A stretch of DNA of 29,575 bases from JAATGA01 sp047605605 (lineage in GTDB: Bacteria > Pseudomonadota > Alphaproteobacteria > Rhodobacterales > Rhodobacteraceae), in the NCBI GenBank assembly GCA_047605605.1, contig JASGFG010000046.1, forward strand, positions 1 to 29,575, read 5' to 3'. Within the stretch, counting starts at the first letter, position 1; each line of letters starts with the position of its first letter. This document shows, piece after piece, positions 23,878 to 29,575 of this stretch. The translations under genes were made by a program, and so were the position numbers. Under the pieces are notes generated by a model, which was not told the origin of the DNA, did no database searches, and saw only the letters and a list, made by a program, of their open reading frames with translations.

Positions 23878-24816
23878 ATGACCCTGCCGAAACCCTTTCA
23901 ATCCCTGCGCCTGCCCGCCATTGCCGCGCCGATGTTCCTGACCTCTGGCCCCGATCTGGTGGTCGAGGTGGCGCGCTCGGGCCTGGTCGGCACCTTTCCC
24001 GCGCTGAACCAGCGCACGACCGACGGCTTCGTGGCCTGGATGGACGAGATCGCCGAGCGTCTGGCGACCGCGCCGGGTGCGGTCTGGGGGGTGAACCTGA
24101 TCGTCCACAAGACCAACCCGCGGCTGATGCCGGATATAGAGGCGGTGGTGCGGCATCGGGTGCCGCTGGTCATCACCTCGCTGGGGGCGGTGCGGGACGT
24201 GGTCGATGCGGTGCATTCCTATGGCGGGCTGGTGTTCCATGACGTGATCAACCGCCGCCATGCCGAAAAGGCGGCCGAGGCCGGGGTGGACGGCATCATC
24301 GCCGTCTGCGCGGGCGCGGGCGGCCATGCGGGCACGCTGTCGCCCTTTGCGCTGATCCCGGAAATCCGGTCGTTCTTTGGCGGCACGATCGTGCTGTCGG
24401 GCGCCATCTCCACCGGCGCGCAGATCGCGGCGGCGCGGGCGATGGGGGCCGACATGGCCTATCTGGGCACCCGCTTCATCGCCACGGACGAGGCGATGGT
24501 GCCCCCGGCGCAAAAGCAGATGATCCTCGATGCCGGGGCGGGCGACGTGCTTTACACCGATGCGATTTCCGGGGTGAACGCCAACTTCCTGATCCCGTCC
24601 ATCCGCGCCGCCGGGCTGGACCCGGCCAATCTGGTGAAACATGGGCAGATGGACATGGGGGCCGAGGCCAAGGCGTGGAAGAACGTCTGGTCGGCGGGGC
24701 AGGGCGTGGCGGCGATCCACGACATCCTGCCCGCCGCAGTGCTGTGCGACCGGCTGGCGGCGGAATATGCGGCGGCCTGTCACGACCTGGGGCACGACCC
24801 CTTTGCGGGCAGGTAG
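23878..24816 (+). CDS. Nitronate monooxygenase (2-nitropropane dioxygenase family)
   Basis: A 312-residue FMN-dependent TIM-barrel protein. PAIAAPMFLTSGPDLVVEVARSG at the N-terminus, WGVNLIVHKTNPR near 70-82, VITSLGAV near 98, CAGAGGHAGTLSPFAL with the catalytic-type His150, and LSGAISTGAQIAAARAMGADMAYLGTRF (phosphate-binding) near 185-212 are family features. Members oxidise propionate-3-nitronate or alkyl nitronates, but many homologues, including NQO-type quinone reductases of this fold, have other substrates; that alternative is notable beside a quinone operon. ATG 23878 has GGAGGGGG 7 bases before it. It is 252 bases after the hydrolase and separated by a repeat, so it may have its own promoter. 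Confidence 0.88.
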   Translation: MTLPKPFQSLRLPAIAAPMFLTSGPDLVVEVARSGLVGTFPALNQRTTDGFVAWMDEIAERLATAPGAVWGVNLIVHKTNPRLMPDIEAVVRHRVPLVITSLGAVRDVVDAVHSYGGLVFHDVINRRHAEKAAEAGVDGIIAVCAGAGGHAGTLSPFALIPEIRSFFGGTIVLSGAISTGAQIAAARAMGADMAYLGTRFIATDEAMVPPAQKQMILDAGAGDVLYTDAISGVNANFLIPSIRAAGLDPANLVKHGQMDMGAEAKAWKNVWSAGQGVAAIHDILPAAVLCDRLAAEYAAACHDLGHDPFAGR

Positions 24817-24885
24817 GAGCCTTCCTTCGCCTGTATGCAGATGGCCGCGCGCCGGGATGTTTCGGCCGGGAATGAAAGCGACCTG

Positions 24886-24915
24886 CCCTTCCTCTTGGCG
24901 AAAAATATCCCCGCC
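24886..24915 (-). repeat. Dispersed intergenic element, copy C (tail only)
   Basis: Read on the minus strand this gives GGGATATTTTTCGCCAAGAG followed by GAAGGGC, matching the tails of copies A and B. No matching GGAGGGG hairpin is next to it. It sits in the 275-base gap between the converging ends of the nitronate monooxygenase gene and the DUF2853 gene; the rest of that gap shows no further gene that I can support. Confidence 0.6.
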
Positions 24916-25041
24916 GGAGGCCGAGGTGCGGCCGCATCCTGCGGACGCGCCTCTCCGAGCCGAAGCGCGTGTCTCGCGCGCACAGGCGAGAGGAAAGCCT
25001 TGCGGACCCTTGCCCGCGCCATTCTGCAAGGGCCACGATGC

Positions 25042-25073
25042 AAAAGGCCGCGTCCGGTCGGGGCGCGACCTTT
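25042..25073 (-). terminator. Intrinsic-type terminator after the DUF2853 gene
   Basis: On the minus strand AAAGGTCGCG pairs over ten positions (one G-U) with CGCGGCCTTT around an 11-base loop, and TTTT ends the structure. It starts 18 bases past the DUF2853 stop, in the right place and orientation to end that transcript. Confidence 0.6.
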
Positions 25074-25091
25074 GCTGTTGCTGGCGGGCGG

Positions 25092-25433
25092 TTACTTGTA
25101 GACCGCTTCCTTGCCGAAATGCTTGGTCAGCATGTAATAGATCACCGCGCGATACTTGTTGCGCTCGGACTTGCCATAGGTTTCCACCACGGCATGGATC
25201 GCCTCCATCAGGGCGGGGCCGTCGGCCAGACCCAGCTTCTTGACGAGGAAGTTGTTCTTCACCCGCTCCAGCTCGGTCTTGTCGCTGGCGGCGACGGTTT
25301 CGGAATCGGCGTCATAGATCGCCGGGCCGCAGCCGATGGTCACCTTGGTCAGCAGGTCCATGTCGGGCGTGATCTTGCACTTGTTCTTCAGATCGTCGGC
25401 ATATTTGGCGATCAGTTCGTCCCGCTTGCTCAT
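25092..25433 (-). CDS. DUF2853 family protein
   Basis: A 113-residue soluble protein, MSKRDELIAKYADDLKNKC followed by KITPDMDLLTKVTIGCGPAIYD, and ending in MLTKHFGKEAVYK. These match what I recall of DUF2853, an all-helical small family of unknown function. I start at ATG 25433, which has GGGGAGAAA just upstream, rather than at the open-frame start 75 bases earlier. It lies downstream of ahcY on the same strand with a 132-base gap holding a strong hairpin, so it probably has its own promoter. A terminator-like hairpin follows it. Confidence 0.85.
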   Translation of the reverse strand: MSKRDELIAKYADDLKNKCKITPDMDLLTKVTIGCGPAIYDADSETVAASDKTELERVKNNFLVKKLGLADGPALMEAIHAVVETYGKSERNKYRAVIYYMLTKHFGKEAVYK

Positions 25434-25509
25434 CTGTTTCTCCCCTTGGGTCACACCACTCCGGCCGGTTGGTCCGGCACGCGTGGCAGGACTGTAGGGG
25501 AAGGGCATC

Positions 25510-25555
25510 GCCCGCTCAAAGGGGAAAATGCCGCAGCTTTCCCCCTTCGGCGGGC
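25510..25555 (-). terminator. Long hairpin between ahcY and the DUF2853 gene
   Basis: The outer arms GCCCGC and GCGGGC (25510-25515 and 25550-25555) enclose a second pairing of AAGGGGGAAA with TTTCCCCTT that has one unpaired G, around a ten-base loop. It lies about 10 bases past the ahcY stop on that strand. A terminator for ahcY is the simplest reading; part of a leader for the next gene is the alternative. Confidence 0.5.
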
Positions 25556-25565
25556 TGACGCTAGG

Positions 25566-26957
25566 TCAATAGCGGTAATGTTCAGGCTTGAACGGGCCTT
25601 CGGGCTTCACGCCGATATAGGCGGCCTGTTCGGGTGCCAGCGTCGTCAGCTTGACCCCGATCTTCTTCAGATGCAGGCGTGCGACCTTTTCGTCCAGCGC
25701 CTTGGGCAGGATATAGACGCCGGGGGCATAGTCGGCGCCCTTGGTCCACAGCTCGATCTGGGCCAGCACCTGGTTGGTAAAGCTGGCCGACATCACGAAA
25801 CTGGGGTGGCCGGTCGCGTTGCCGAGGTTCAGCAGCCGCCCTTCGGACAACAGGATGATCCGCGCGCCCGAAGGCATCTCGATCATGTCCACCTGGTCCT
25901 TGATGTTGGTCCATTTGTGGTTGCGCAGGGACGCCACCTGGATCTCGTTGTCGAAATGGCCGATGTTGCCGACGATGGCCATGTCCTTCATCGCGCGCAG
26001 ATGCTCGATGCGGATCACGTCCTTGTTGCCGGTGGTGGTGATGAAGATGTCGGCTGTGGCCACCTCATCCTCCAGCAGCGTCACCTCGTAGCCGTCCATC
26101 GCGGCCTGCAGGGCACAGATCGGGTCCACTTCGGTGACCTTCACCCGCGCGCCCGCACCGCGCAAGCTGGCGGCCGACCCCTTGCCCACGTCGCCATAGC
26201 CGCAGACCACGGCGACCTTGCCCGCCATCATGGTGTCTGTGGCGCGGCGGATGCCGTCGACCAGCGATTCCTTGCAGCCGTATTTGTTGTCGAACTTCGA
26301 TTTCGTCACGCTGTCGTTGACGTTGATCGCGGGGAAGGGCAGCAGGCCCTTCTTGTGCAGCTCATACAGGCGGTGGACGCCGGTGGTGGTTTCCTCGCTG
26401 ACGCCCTTGATCGCGTCGCGCTGCGCGGTGAACCAGCCGGGGCTGGCGGCAAGGCGCTTGCGGATCTGGTTGAACAGGCAGACCTCTTCGTCGCTGGTCG
26501 GCACGGCGATCAGGTCGGTCTCGCCGGCCTCGACCCGCGCGCCCAGCAGGATATACAGCGTTGCATCCCCGCCGTCGTCCAGGATCATGTTGCAGGTGCC
26601 TTCGGCGAACTGGAAGATCCGGTCGGTATAGGCCCAGTATTCTTCCAGCGTTTCACCCTTGACGGCAAAGACCGGCACCCCCGCCGCCGCGATGGCCGCC
26701 GCCGCATGGTCCTGCGTGGAGAAAATGTTGCACGAGGCCCAGCGGACATCCGCCCCCAGGGCGCGCAGCGTTTCGATCAGCACCCCGGTCTGGATCGTCA
26801 TGTGCAGGCTGCCCGCGATGCGGGCGCCTTTCAGCGGCTTGGTGGCGCCGAATTCCTCGCGGCAGGCCATCAGCCCCGGCATTTCCGTTTCCGCGATGGT
26901 CAGTTCCTTGCGGCCGAATTCCGCAAGCGCGATGTCCTTGACGATATGGTCGGCCAT
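25566..26957 (-). CDS. ahcY: S-adenosylhomocysteine hydrolase
   Basis: A 463-residue cytoplasmic NAD-dependent enzyme that splits S-adenosylhomocysteine into adenosine and homocysteine, keeping methylation reactions going. Landmarks are KGARIAGSLHMTIQTGVLIE (substrate site), WASCNIFSTQDHAAAAI, INVNDSVTKSKFDNKYGC (catalytic Lys region), VVCGYGDVGKGSA (NAD-binding glycine loop), FITTTGNKDVI, NIGHFDNEI and the C-terminal KPEGPFKPEHYRY. ATG 26957 is chosen because it gives the family start DHIVKDIALAEFGRKEL; the frame is open 111 bases further. I looked for an SAH or SAM-SAH riboswitch in the 67 bases upstream and saw none, only a small CCCCG/CGGGG hairpin. Confidence 0.97.
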   Translation of the reverse strand: MADHIVKDIALAEFGRKELTIAETEMPGLMACREEFGATKPLKGARIAGSLHMTIQTGVLIETLRALGADVRWASCNIFSTQDHAAAAIAAAGVPVFAVKGETLEEYWAYTDRIFQFAEGTCNMILDDGGDATLYILLGARVEAGETDLIAVPTSDEEVCLFNQIRKRLAASPGWFTAQRDAIKGVSEETTTGVHRLYELHKKGLLPFPAINVNDSVTKSKFDNKYGCKESLVDGIRRATDTMMAGKVAVVCGYGDVGKGSAASLRGAGARVKVTEVDPICALQAAMDGYEVTLLEDEVATADIFITTTGNKDVIRIEHLRAMKDMAIVGNIGHFDNEIQVASLRNHKWTNIKDQVDMIEMPSGARIILLSEGRLLNLGNATGHPSFVMSASFTNQVLAQIELWTKGADYAPGVYILPKALDEKVARLHLKKIGVKLTTLAPEQAAYIGVKPEGPFKPEHYRY

Positions 26958-27024
26958 GTCCGTTTCCCCGCATTGATCGGGGACGGGCATAGCATCGGGG
27001 GGCGCGGCCTTCAATCGCGGGCGG

Positions 27025-27441
27025 TCACAGCGCCACGCCGGCCTGTTCCATGAACCGCGCCGGGGCATCGCCCGCGCGCCAGCCGGTGCCCGACCCTACG
27101 ACGCACATCACCCCGTCGGCGCGGGTATAGGTGACCGTCCAGGTGCCCATCAGGTCCGACGACCAGAAATCCAGCCGCGTCGAATCGGGATTCAGCGCCG
27201 AAAGGGTGATGCGTTCGGCAAAATCCTCGGACAGGGACACGTCGATCATGTCCACCGTGTCGCAATAGGGATCGGTCGGCAGCGCCTCGGCCCCGATGCG
27301 GGTGATGGCGTCGAACCGCGCCAGATCGACGGTCTTTTGCGGCGCGGCGGGCCAGAGCGCGGCGCCTGCAGGAACGGCGATTGCCAGAAAGACGGTCGCC
27401 CCCATGGCGATGGCGGTGCGGGTGGTGTTGGTTCGTTTCAT
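27025..27441 (-). CDS. Small secreted protein of unknown function
   Basis: A 138-residue protein I do not recognise. A signal peptide is clear: basic start MKRTNTTRT, hydrophobic core AIAMGATVFLAIAVP, likely cleavage after AGA at about residue 27. The mature part of about 110 residues is predicted soluble, with only two cysteines (about Cys60 in DPYCDTVDM and Cys113 in VMCVVGS) that could form a disulfide in the periplasm, and an alternating strand pattern (WTVTYTRADG). GGAGGGCAGG directly precedes the ATG. It is 67 bases upstream of ahcY on the same strand, so the two may share a transcript, and it is divergent from the HD-domain gene. Confidence 0.75.
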   Translation of the reverse strand: MKRTNTTRTAIAMGATVFLAIAVPAGAALWPAAPQKTVDLARFDAITRIGAEALPTDPYCDTVDMIDVSLSEDFAERITLSALNPDSTRLDFWSSDLMGTWTVTYTRADGVMCVVGSGTGWRAGDAPARFMEQAGVAL

Positions 27442-27580
27442 CCTGCCCTCCTGTCCGGGTTTCTTGCGGAATCAACGCGCCCGAGTCGCCACGGTTCCCG
27501 GCGCCCCCGCGGCTCCGCGTGATTGCGCGCGCCGTGACGCGGCGTTATTCCAGTGAACGGGACATGGCGGAGAGCGCGGG

Positions 27581-28177
27581 ATGGCGAAACAGGCGCGGGC
27601 CTGGCAACGGATGCTGTCGGGGCGCAGGCTGGACCTGCTGGACCCCACGCCCGTCGATATCGAGATCGAGGATATTGCCCATGGCCTGGCCTTCGTCGCG
27701 CGCTGGAACGGCCAGACGCGGGGCGATTTCGCCTATTCGGTGGCCGAACATTCGCTGCTGGTCGAGGAAATCTTTGCCCGCCAGGGCGGGCGCGATGCGA
27801 AATGGCGGCTGGCGGCGCTGCTGCACGATGCGCCCGAATATGTCATCGGCGACATGATCAGCCCGGTGAAGGCCGCGGTCGGTCCGGGGTATGGGGAACT
27901 GGATGCGCGGCTGGCGGCGGCGGTGCATCTGCGGTTCGGTCTGCCCGCCGTACTGCCGGTGCAGATCAAGCGCGCGATCAAGGCCGCCGACAGGATTTCC
28001 GCCTGGCTGGAGGCGGTGCAGATCGCCGGGTTTTCAGAACCCGAGGCGGATCGCTTCTTTGGCAGGCCCGAGGCGGCGGTGATCCGCGGTCTTCAGATAA
28101 AACTACGCCCGCCGGCAGAGGTGCGGGCGGGCTTTGTTTCGCGTCATGCGGCGCTGTTGGCGCTCTGCACGGGCTGA
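27581..28177 (+). CDS. HD-domain phosphohydrolase (YfbR-like)
   Basis: A 198-residue metal-dependent phosphohydrolase. The metal ligands are visible as His34 (DIAHGLAF), AEHSLLV (His57), LLHDAPEYVIGD (His82-Asp83) and AADRISAWLE (Asp137), the H...HD...D pattern. The arrangement resembles YfbR-type 5'-deoxynucleotidases, so a role in nucleotide turnover is likely but not certain. GGAGAG lies eight bases before the ATG. Within its last codons there is a GC-rich hairpin followed by TTTGTTT that looks like an intrinsic terminator. It ends 5 bases before the stop of a convergent small gene. Confidence 0.85.
   Translation: MAKQARAWQRMLSGRRLDLLDPTPVDIEIEDIAHGLAFVARWNGQTRGDFAYSVAEHSLLVEEIFARQGGRDAKWRLAALLHDAPEYVIGDMISPVKAAVGPGYGELDARLAAAVHLRFGLPAVLPVQIKRAIKAADRISAWLEAVQIAGFSEPEADRFFGRPEAAVIRGLQIKLRPPAEVRAGFVSRHAALLALCTG
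28107..28139 (+). terminator. Intrinsic-terminator-like hairpin inside the 3' end of the HD gene
   Basis: GCCCGCC (28107-28113) pairs with GGCGGGC (28126-28132) around a 12-base loop and is followed by TTTGTTT. It has the form of a Rho-independent terminator but lies 38 bases before the stop codon, within codons that still look conserved for the family. Confidence 0.45.
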
Positions 28178-28182
28178 GTTGT

Positions 28183-28266
28183 TCAGCGGGCGCGACGTTT
28201 GTCGCCCGCGCGGAACGGCTCGTGGCGGATCGCGATGACCAGCGCGTCGGCAAGCAGTTTCATCAT
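28183..28266 (-). CDS. Probable 27-residue small protein
   Basis: A short frame reading MMKLLADALVIAIRHEPF, then RAGDKRRAR and TGA. The reasons to believe it are an excellent Shine-Dalgarno, AAGGAGA, six bases before the first ATG, a clean stop, and an amphipathic hydrophobic helix followed by a strongly basic tail, as in small membrane-associated or RNA/DNA-binding peptides. Its ATG lies 102 bases from the divergent LysR start, so that gap would serve both genes. It is too short for standard gene callers. I do not recognise a family. Confidence 0.55.
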   Translation of the reverse strand: MMKLLADALVIAIRHEPFRAGDKRRAR

Positions 28267-28331
28267 GGCAAGTCTCCTTCTCCCCGGTTCGGGAATGCCT
28301 GTGATATAGGCGCTTTGTAAACGCCGCGCGA

Positions 28332-28346
28332 GTCAGTTATTCTGAC
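28332..28346 (+). promoter_or_regulatory. Likely LysR operator between the small gene and the GcvA-type regulator
   Basis: GTCAG-TTATT-CTGAC is a perfect 5+5 inverted repeat with a 5-base AT-rich spacer. The inner TCAG-N5-CTGA has T-N11-A geometry. It lies 22 bases before the LysR ATG, placed for autoregulation and for control of the divergent small gene. Confidence 0.5.
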
Positions 28347-28368
28347 AATATGTTAGAAGGACTATCAG

Positions 28369-29241
28369 ATGGAACCTGACTGGCACGCCATGCCGCCGCT
28401 GTCATCCCTGCGTGCATTCGAGGCTGTGGCCCGTCTGGGCGGGTATTCCGTGGCGGCAAGGGCGTTGAACGTCACCCATGCCGCCGTGGCCCAGCAGGTG
28501 CGCAGCCTGGAGGAAAACCTACAGGTCGCTCTGGTGGTGCGGTCGGGCCGGGGCATGGCGCTGACCGCCGAGGGGGCGCAGCTGTCCGCTGCGCTGACCG
28601 AAGGGTTCGGGGCGATCCAGGCGGCGGTGGCCGTGGCGCGGGGCGGCGACGACCGGCCGGTGCGCATCACCCTGTCGCCGGGGTTCGCGACCCAATGGCT
28701 GATGCCGCGGCTGAAGAACTTCTGGGCGCTGCATTCCGAGGTGGCGCTGTCGCTGCATCCCGAGCATCGTCTGGTCGACCTGCGGCGCGAGGGGATGGAC
28801 CTGGGCATCCGCTATGGCAACGGCGACTGGCCGGGGGTCGAGGCGCGCTATCTGACCTCGGCCCGGCTGGTGGTGGCGGGGGCGCCGGAACTGCTGGGCG
28901 GGCAGGACAGCCTGACGCCCGAGGCGATGCGCGGCCTGCCCTGGGTGATGACCGACAACACGCCCGAGGAAACCCGCTGGATGGAAAAGCACGGGCTGGA
29001 CCCGAACCCCGAGGATGCCGCCTATTTTCCGGATGAGGAGCTGACCCTGGCCGCCGCGCGGCAGGGGCTGGGCCTGATCGTGGAAAGCCATGCGCTGCTG
29101 GAAGAGGATCTGAAGCGCGGCCGTCTGCGCGTGGTCTTCGACAGCCGCGATCCGTTGCCGGGGTATTTCATCGTCACCCCGCCGGGGCCGCAAAGGCGCG
29201 GCGCGCGCGCCTTTCTGGCCTGGCTGGCAAAGGTGGCCTAG
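28369..29241 (+). CDS. LysR-family regulator, GcvA-like
   Basis: A 290-residue LysR regulator. The winged helix lies at about residues 10-70: PPLSSLRAFEAVARLGGYSVAA then NVTHAAVAQQVRSLEENL. The pattern PLSSLRAFEAVAR...VTHAAVAQQVRSLE is the GcvA/AmpR-type branch. The effector domain (about 97-290) has LSPGFATQWLMPRLKNFW and DLGIRYGNGDWPGVEARYL, as in GcvA. AAGGA lies just upstream of the ATG. Its target is unknown; no glycine-cleavage genes are in view. Its TAG stop lies in a CTAG that also encodes the stop of the convergent H-NS-like gene. Confidence 0.9.
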   Translation: MEPDWHAMPPLSSLRAFEAVARLGGYSVAARALNVTHAAVAQQVRSLEENLQVALVVRSGRGMALTAEGAQLSAALTEGFGAIQAAVAVARGGDDRPVRITLSPGFATQWLMPRLKNFWALHSEVALSLHPEHRLVDLRREGMDLGIRYGNGDWPGVEARYLTSARLVVAGAPELLGGQDSLTPEAMRGLPWVMTDNTPEETRWMEKHGLDPNPEDAAYFPDEELTLAAARQGLGLIVESHALLEEDLKRGRLRVVFDSRDPLPGYFIVTPPGPQRRGARAFLAWLAKVA

Positions 29242-29546
29242 ATCGCCAGATCGGCAGCGGATTTCCCGGCCTCGATCGCCTCGCTGAACCAGCGCGGCTT
29301 GCGGCCGCGGCCCGACCAGGTATCGGCCGGATTTACCGGATTGGCATATTTCGCGGTCGAGGCCGCACGCTTGCGCGCAACCTGCATCCCGGTCAGTTCG
29401 GCCAGCGAAAAGCCCATGGAGCGGGCCTTGTCTTCCAATTCGGCCAAGGCGTCCTTTCTCTTGCGGTCTTCATAAGTCGCAATTGCCTTGGCAACCTGCG
29501 ATTGCAGGTCGCGAAGTTCTTTCAGCGACAGGGCATTCAAATCCAT
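29238..29546 (-). CDS. H-NS/HvrA-type histone-like nucleoid protein
   Basis: A 102-residue H-NS family protein. The N-terminal half is a charged coiled coil for self-association (LKELRDLQSQVAKAIATYED, KRKDALAELEDKARSMGF). The C-terminal DNA-binding domain holds the core YANPVNPADTWSGRGRKPRW, with the Gly-Arg-Gly hook that enters the minor groove of AT-rich DNA. In Rhodobacter the homologues HvrA and Spb affect photosynthesis and nitrogen-fixation genes. The gene ends tail-to-tail with the LysR gene, sharing a four-base overlap. Confidence 0.94.
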   Translation of the reverse strand: MDLNALSLKELRDLQSQVAKAIATYEDRKRKDALAELEDKARSMGFSLAELTGMQVARKRAASTAKYANPVNPADTWSGRGRKPRWFSEAIEAGKSAADLAI

Positions 29547-29575
29547 TTTCGTTTCCTGACGGAATGATTTCTGCA

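Noticed and set aside
26958..27024. SAH or SAM-SAH riboswitch in the leader of ahcY
   Set aside because: The gap is only 67 bases and holds only a CCCCG/CGGGG hairpin; none of the conserved riboswitch core segments that I know are present.
22954..27053. Long open frames opposite the hydrolase, nitronate monooxygenase and ahcY genes (22954-25029 minus, 24969-27053 plus)
   Set aside because: They run straight across intergenic repeats and opposite several proven genes, with no recognisable motif.
1..29575. CRISPR arrays, phage, transposons or integrated elements
   Set aside because: No regularly spaced direct repeats, transposase or integrase frames, or target-site duplications were seen; base composition is even apart from short intergenic gaps.

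Overview
The window is a compact, very GC-rich piece of chromosome from an alphaproteobacterium, most likely a member of the Rhodobacteraceae (Rhodobacter/Paracoccus relatives). Four things point there: the joint presence of a bifunctional RelA/SpoT (Rsh), an HvrA-type H-NS protein and an alphaproteobacterial Mic60; the hemD-mic60-hemY arrangement; the codon and base use; and three copies of a dispersed intergenic element that I recognise as typical of this family. No phage, transposase, CRISPR array or rRNA was seen. Most of the window is housekeeping DNA with tight gene packing and many 1-11 bp start/stop overlaps.

Region 1 (1-2646, minus): a TauE/SafE-type permease cut by the window edge, preceded by a periplasmic lytic transglycosylase. 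Region 2 (2798-10298, plus): a nine-gene run, rpoZ, rsh, DUF2062, pdxJ, DUF308/HdeD-like, acpS, lepB, rnc, era. It links stringent response, cofactor and lipid carrier activation, signal peptide cleavage and RNA/ribosome maturation. It ends at a hairpin shared with the convergent minus-strand pair ispE plus a large secreted TPR protein (10423-13048). Region 3 (13188-16805, minus): tRNA-Thr(CGU), then hemD, mic60 and hemY transcribed together, where the HemY-like protein carries a C-terminal zinc-ribbon resembling that of LapB. Divergent from hemD is tsaD-gpsA-yciI-EVE (16854-19600, plus). A 20-bp perfect palindrome lies inside tsaD.

Region 4 (19809-24816, plus) is the accessory-looking part: a LysR regulator, then DoxX, a ring-cleaving VOC dioxygenase, a glutathionyl-hydroquinone reductase and a small serine hydrolase, with overlapping or touching genes. 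Together these match the parts of the Bacillus mhq quinone-resistance operons plus a glutathione-dependent quinone reductase. A nitronate monooxygenase follows after a repeat element.

Region 5 (25092-29546): DUF2853, ahcY and a small secreted protein on the minus strand; an HD-domain phosphohydrolase (plus); a probable 27-residue protein with a strong ribosome binding site (minus) divergent from a GcvA-type LysR regulator; and an H-NS/HvrA-like protein whose stop codon shares a CTAG with the LysR stop.

The best candidates for new biology are the quinone-detoxification cluster, the LapB-like ribbon on HemY, the palindrome in tsaD, the unannotated small protein, and the hairpin-plus-tail repeat found only at gene 3' ends. 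All names rest on reading motifs by eye; no database search was possible.
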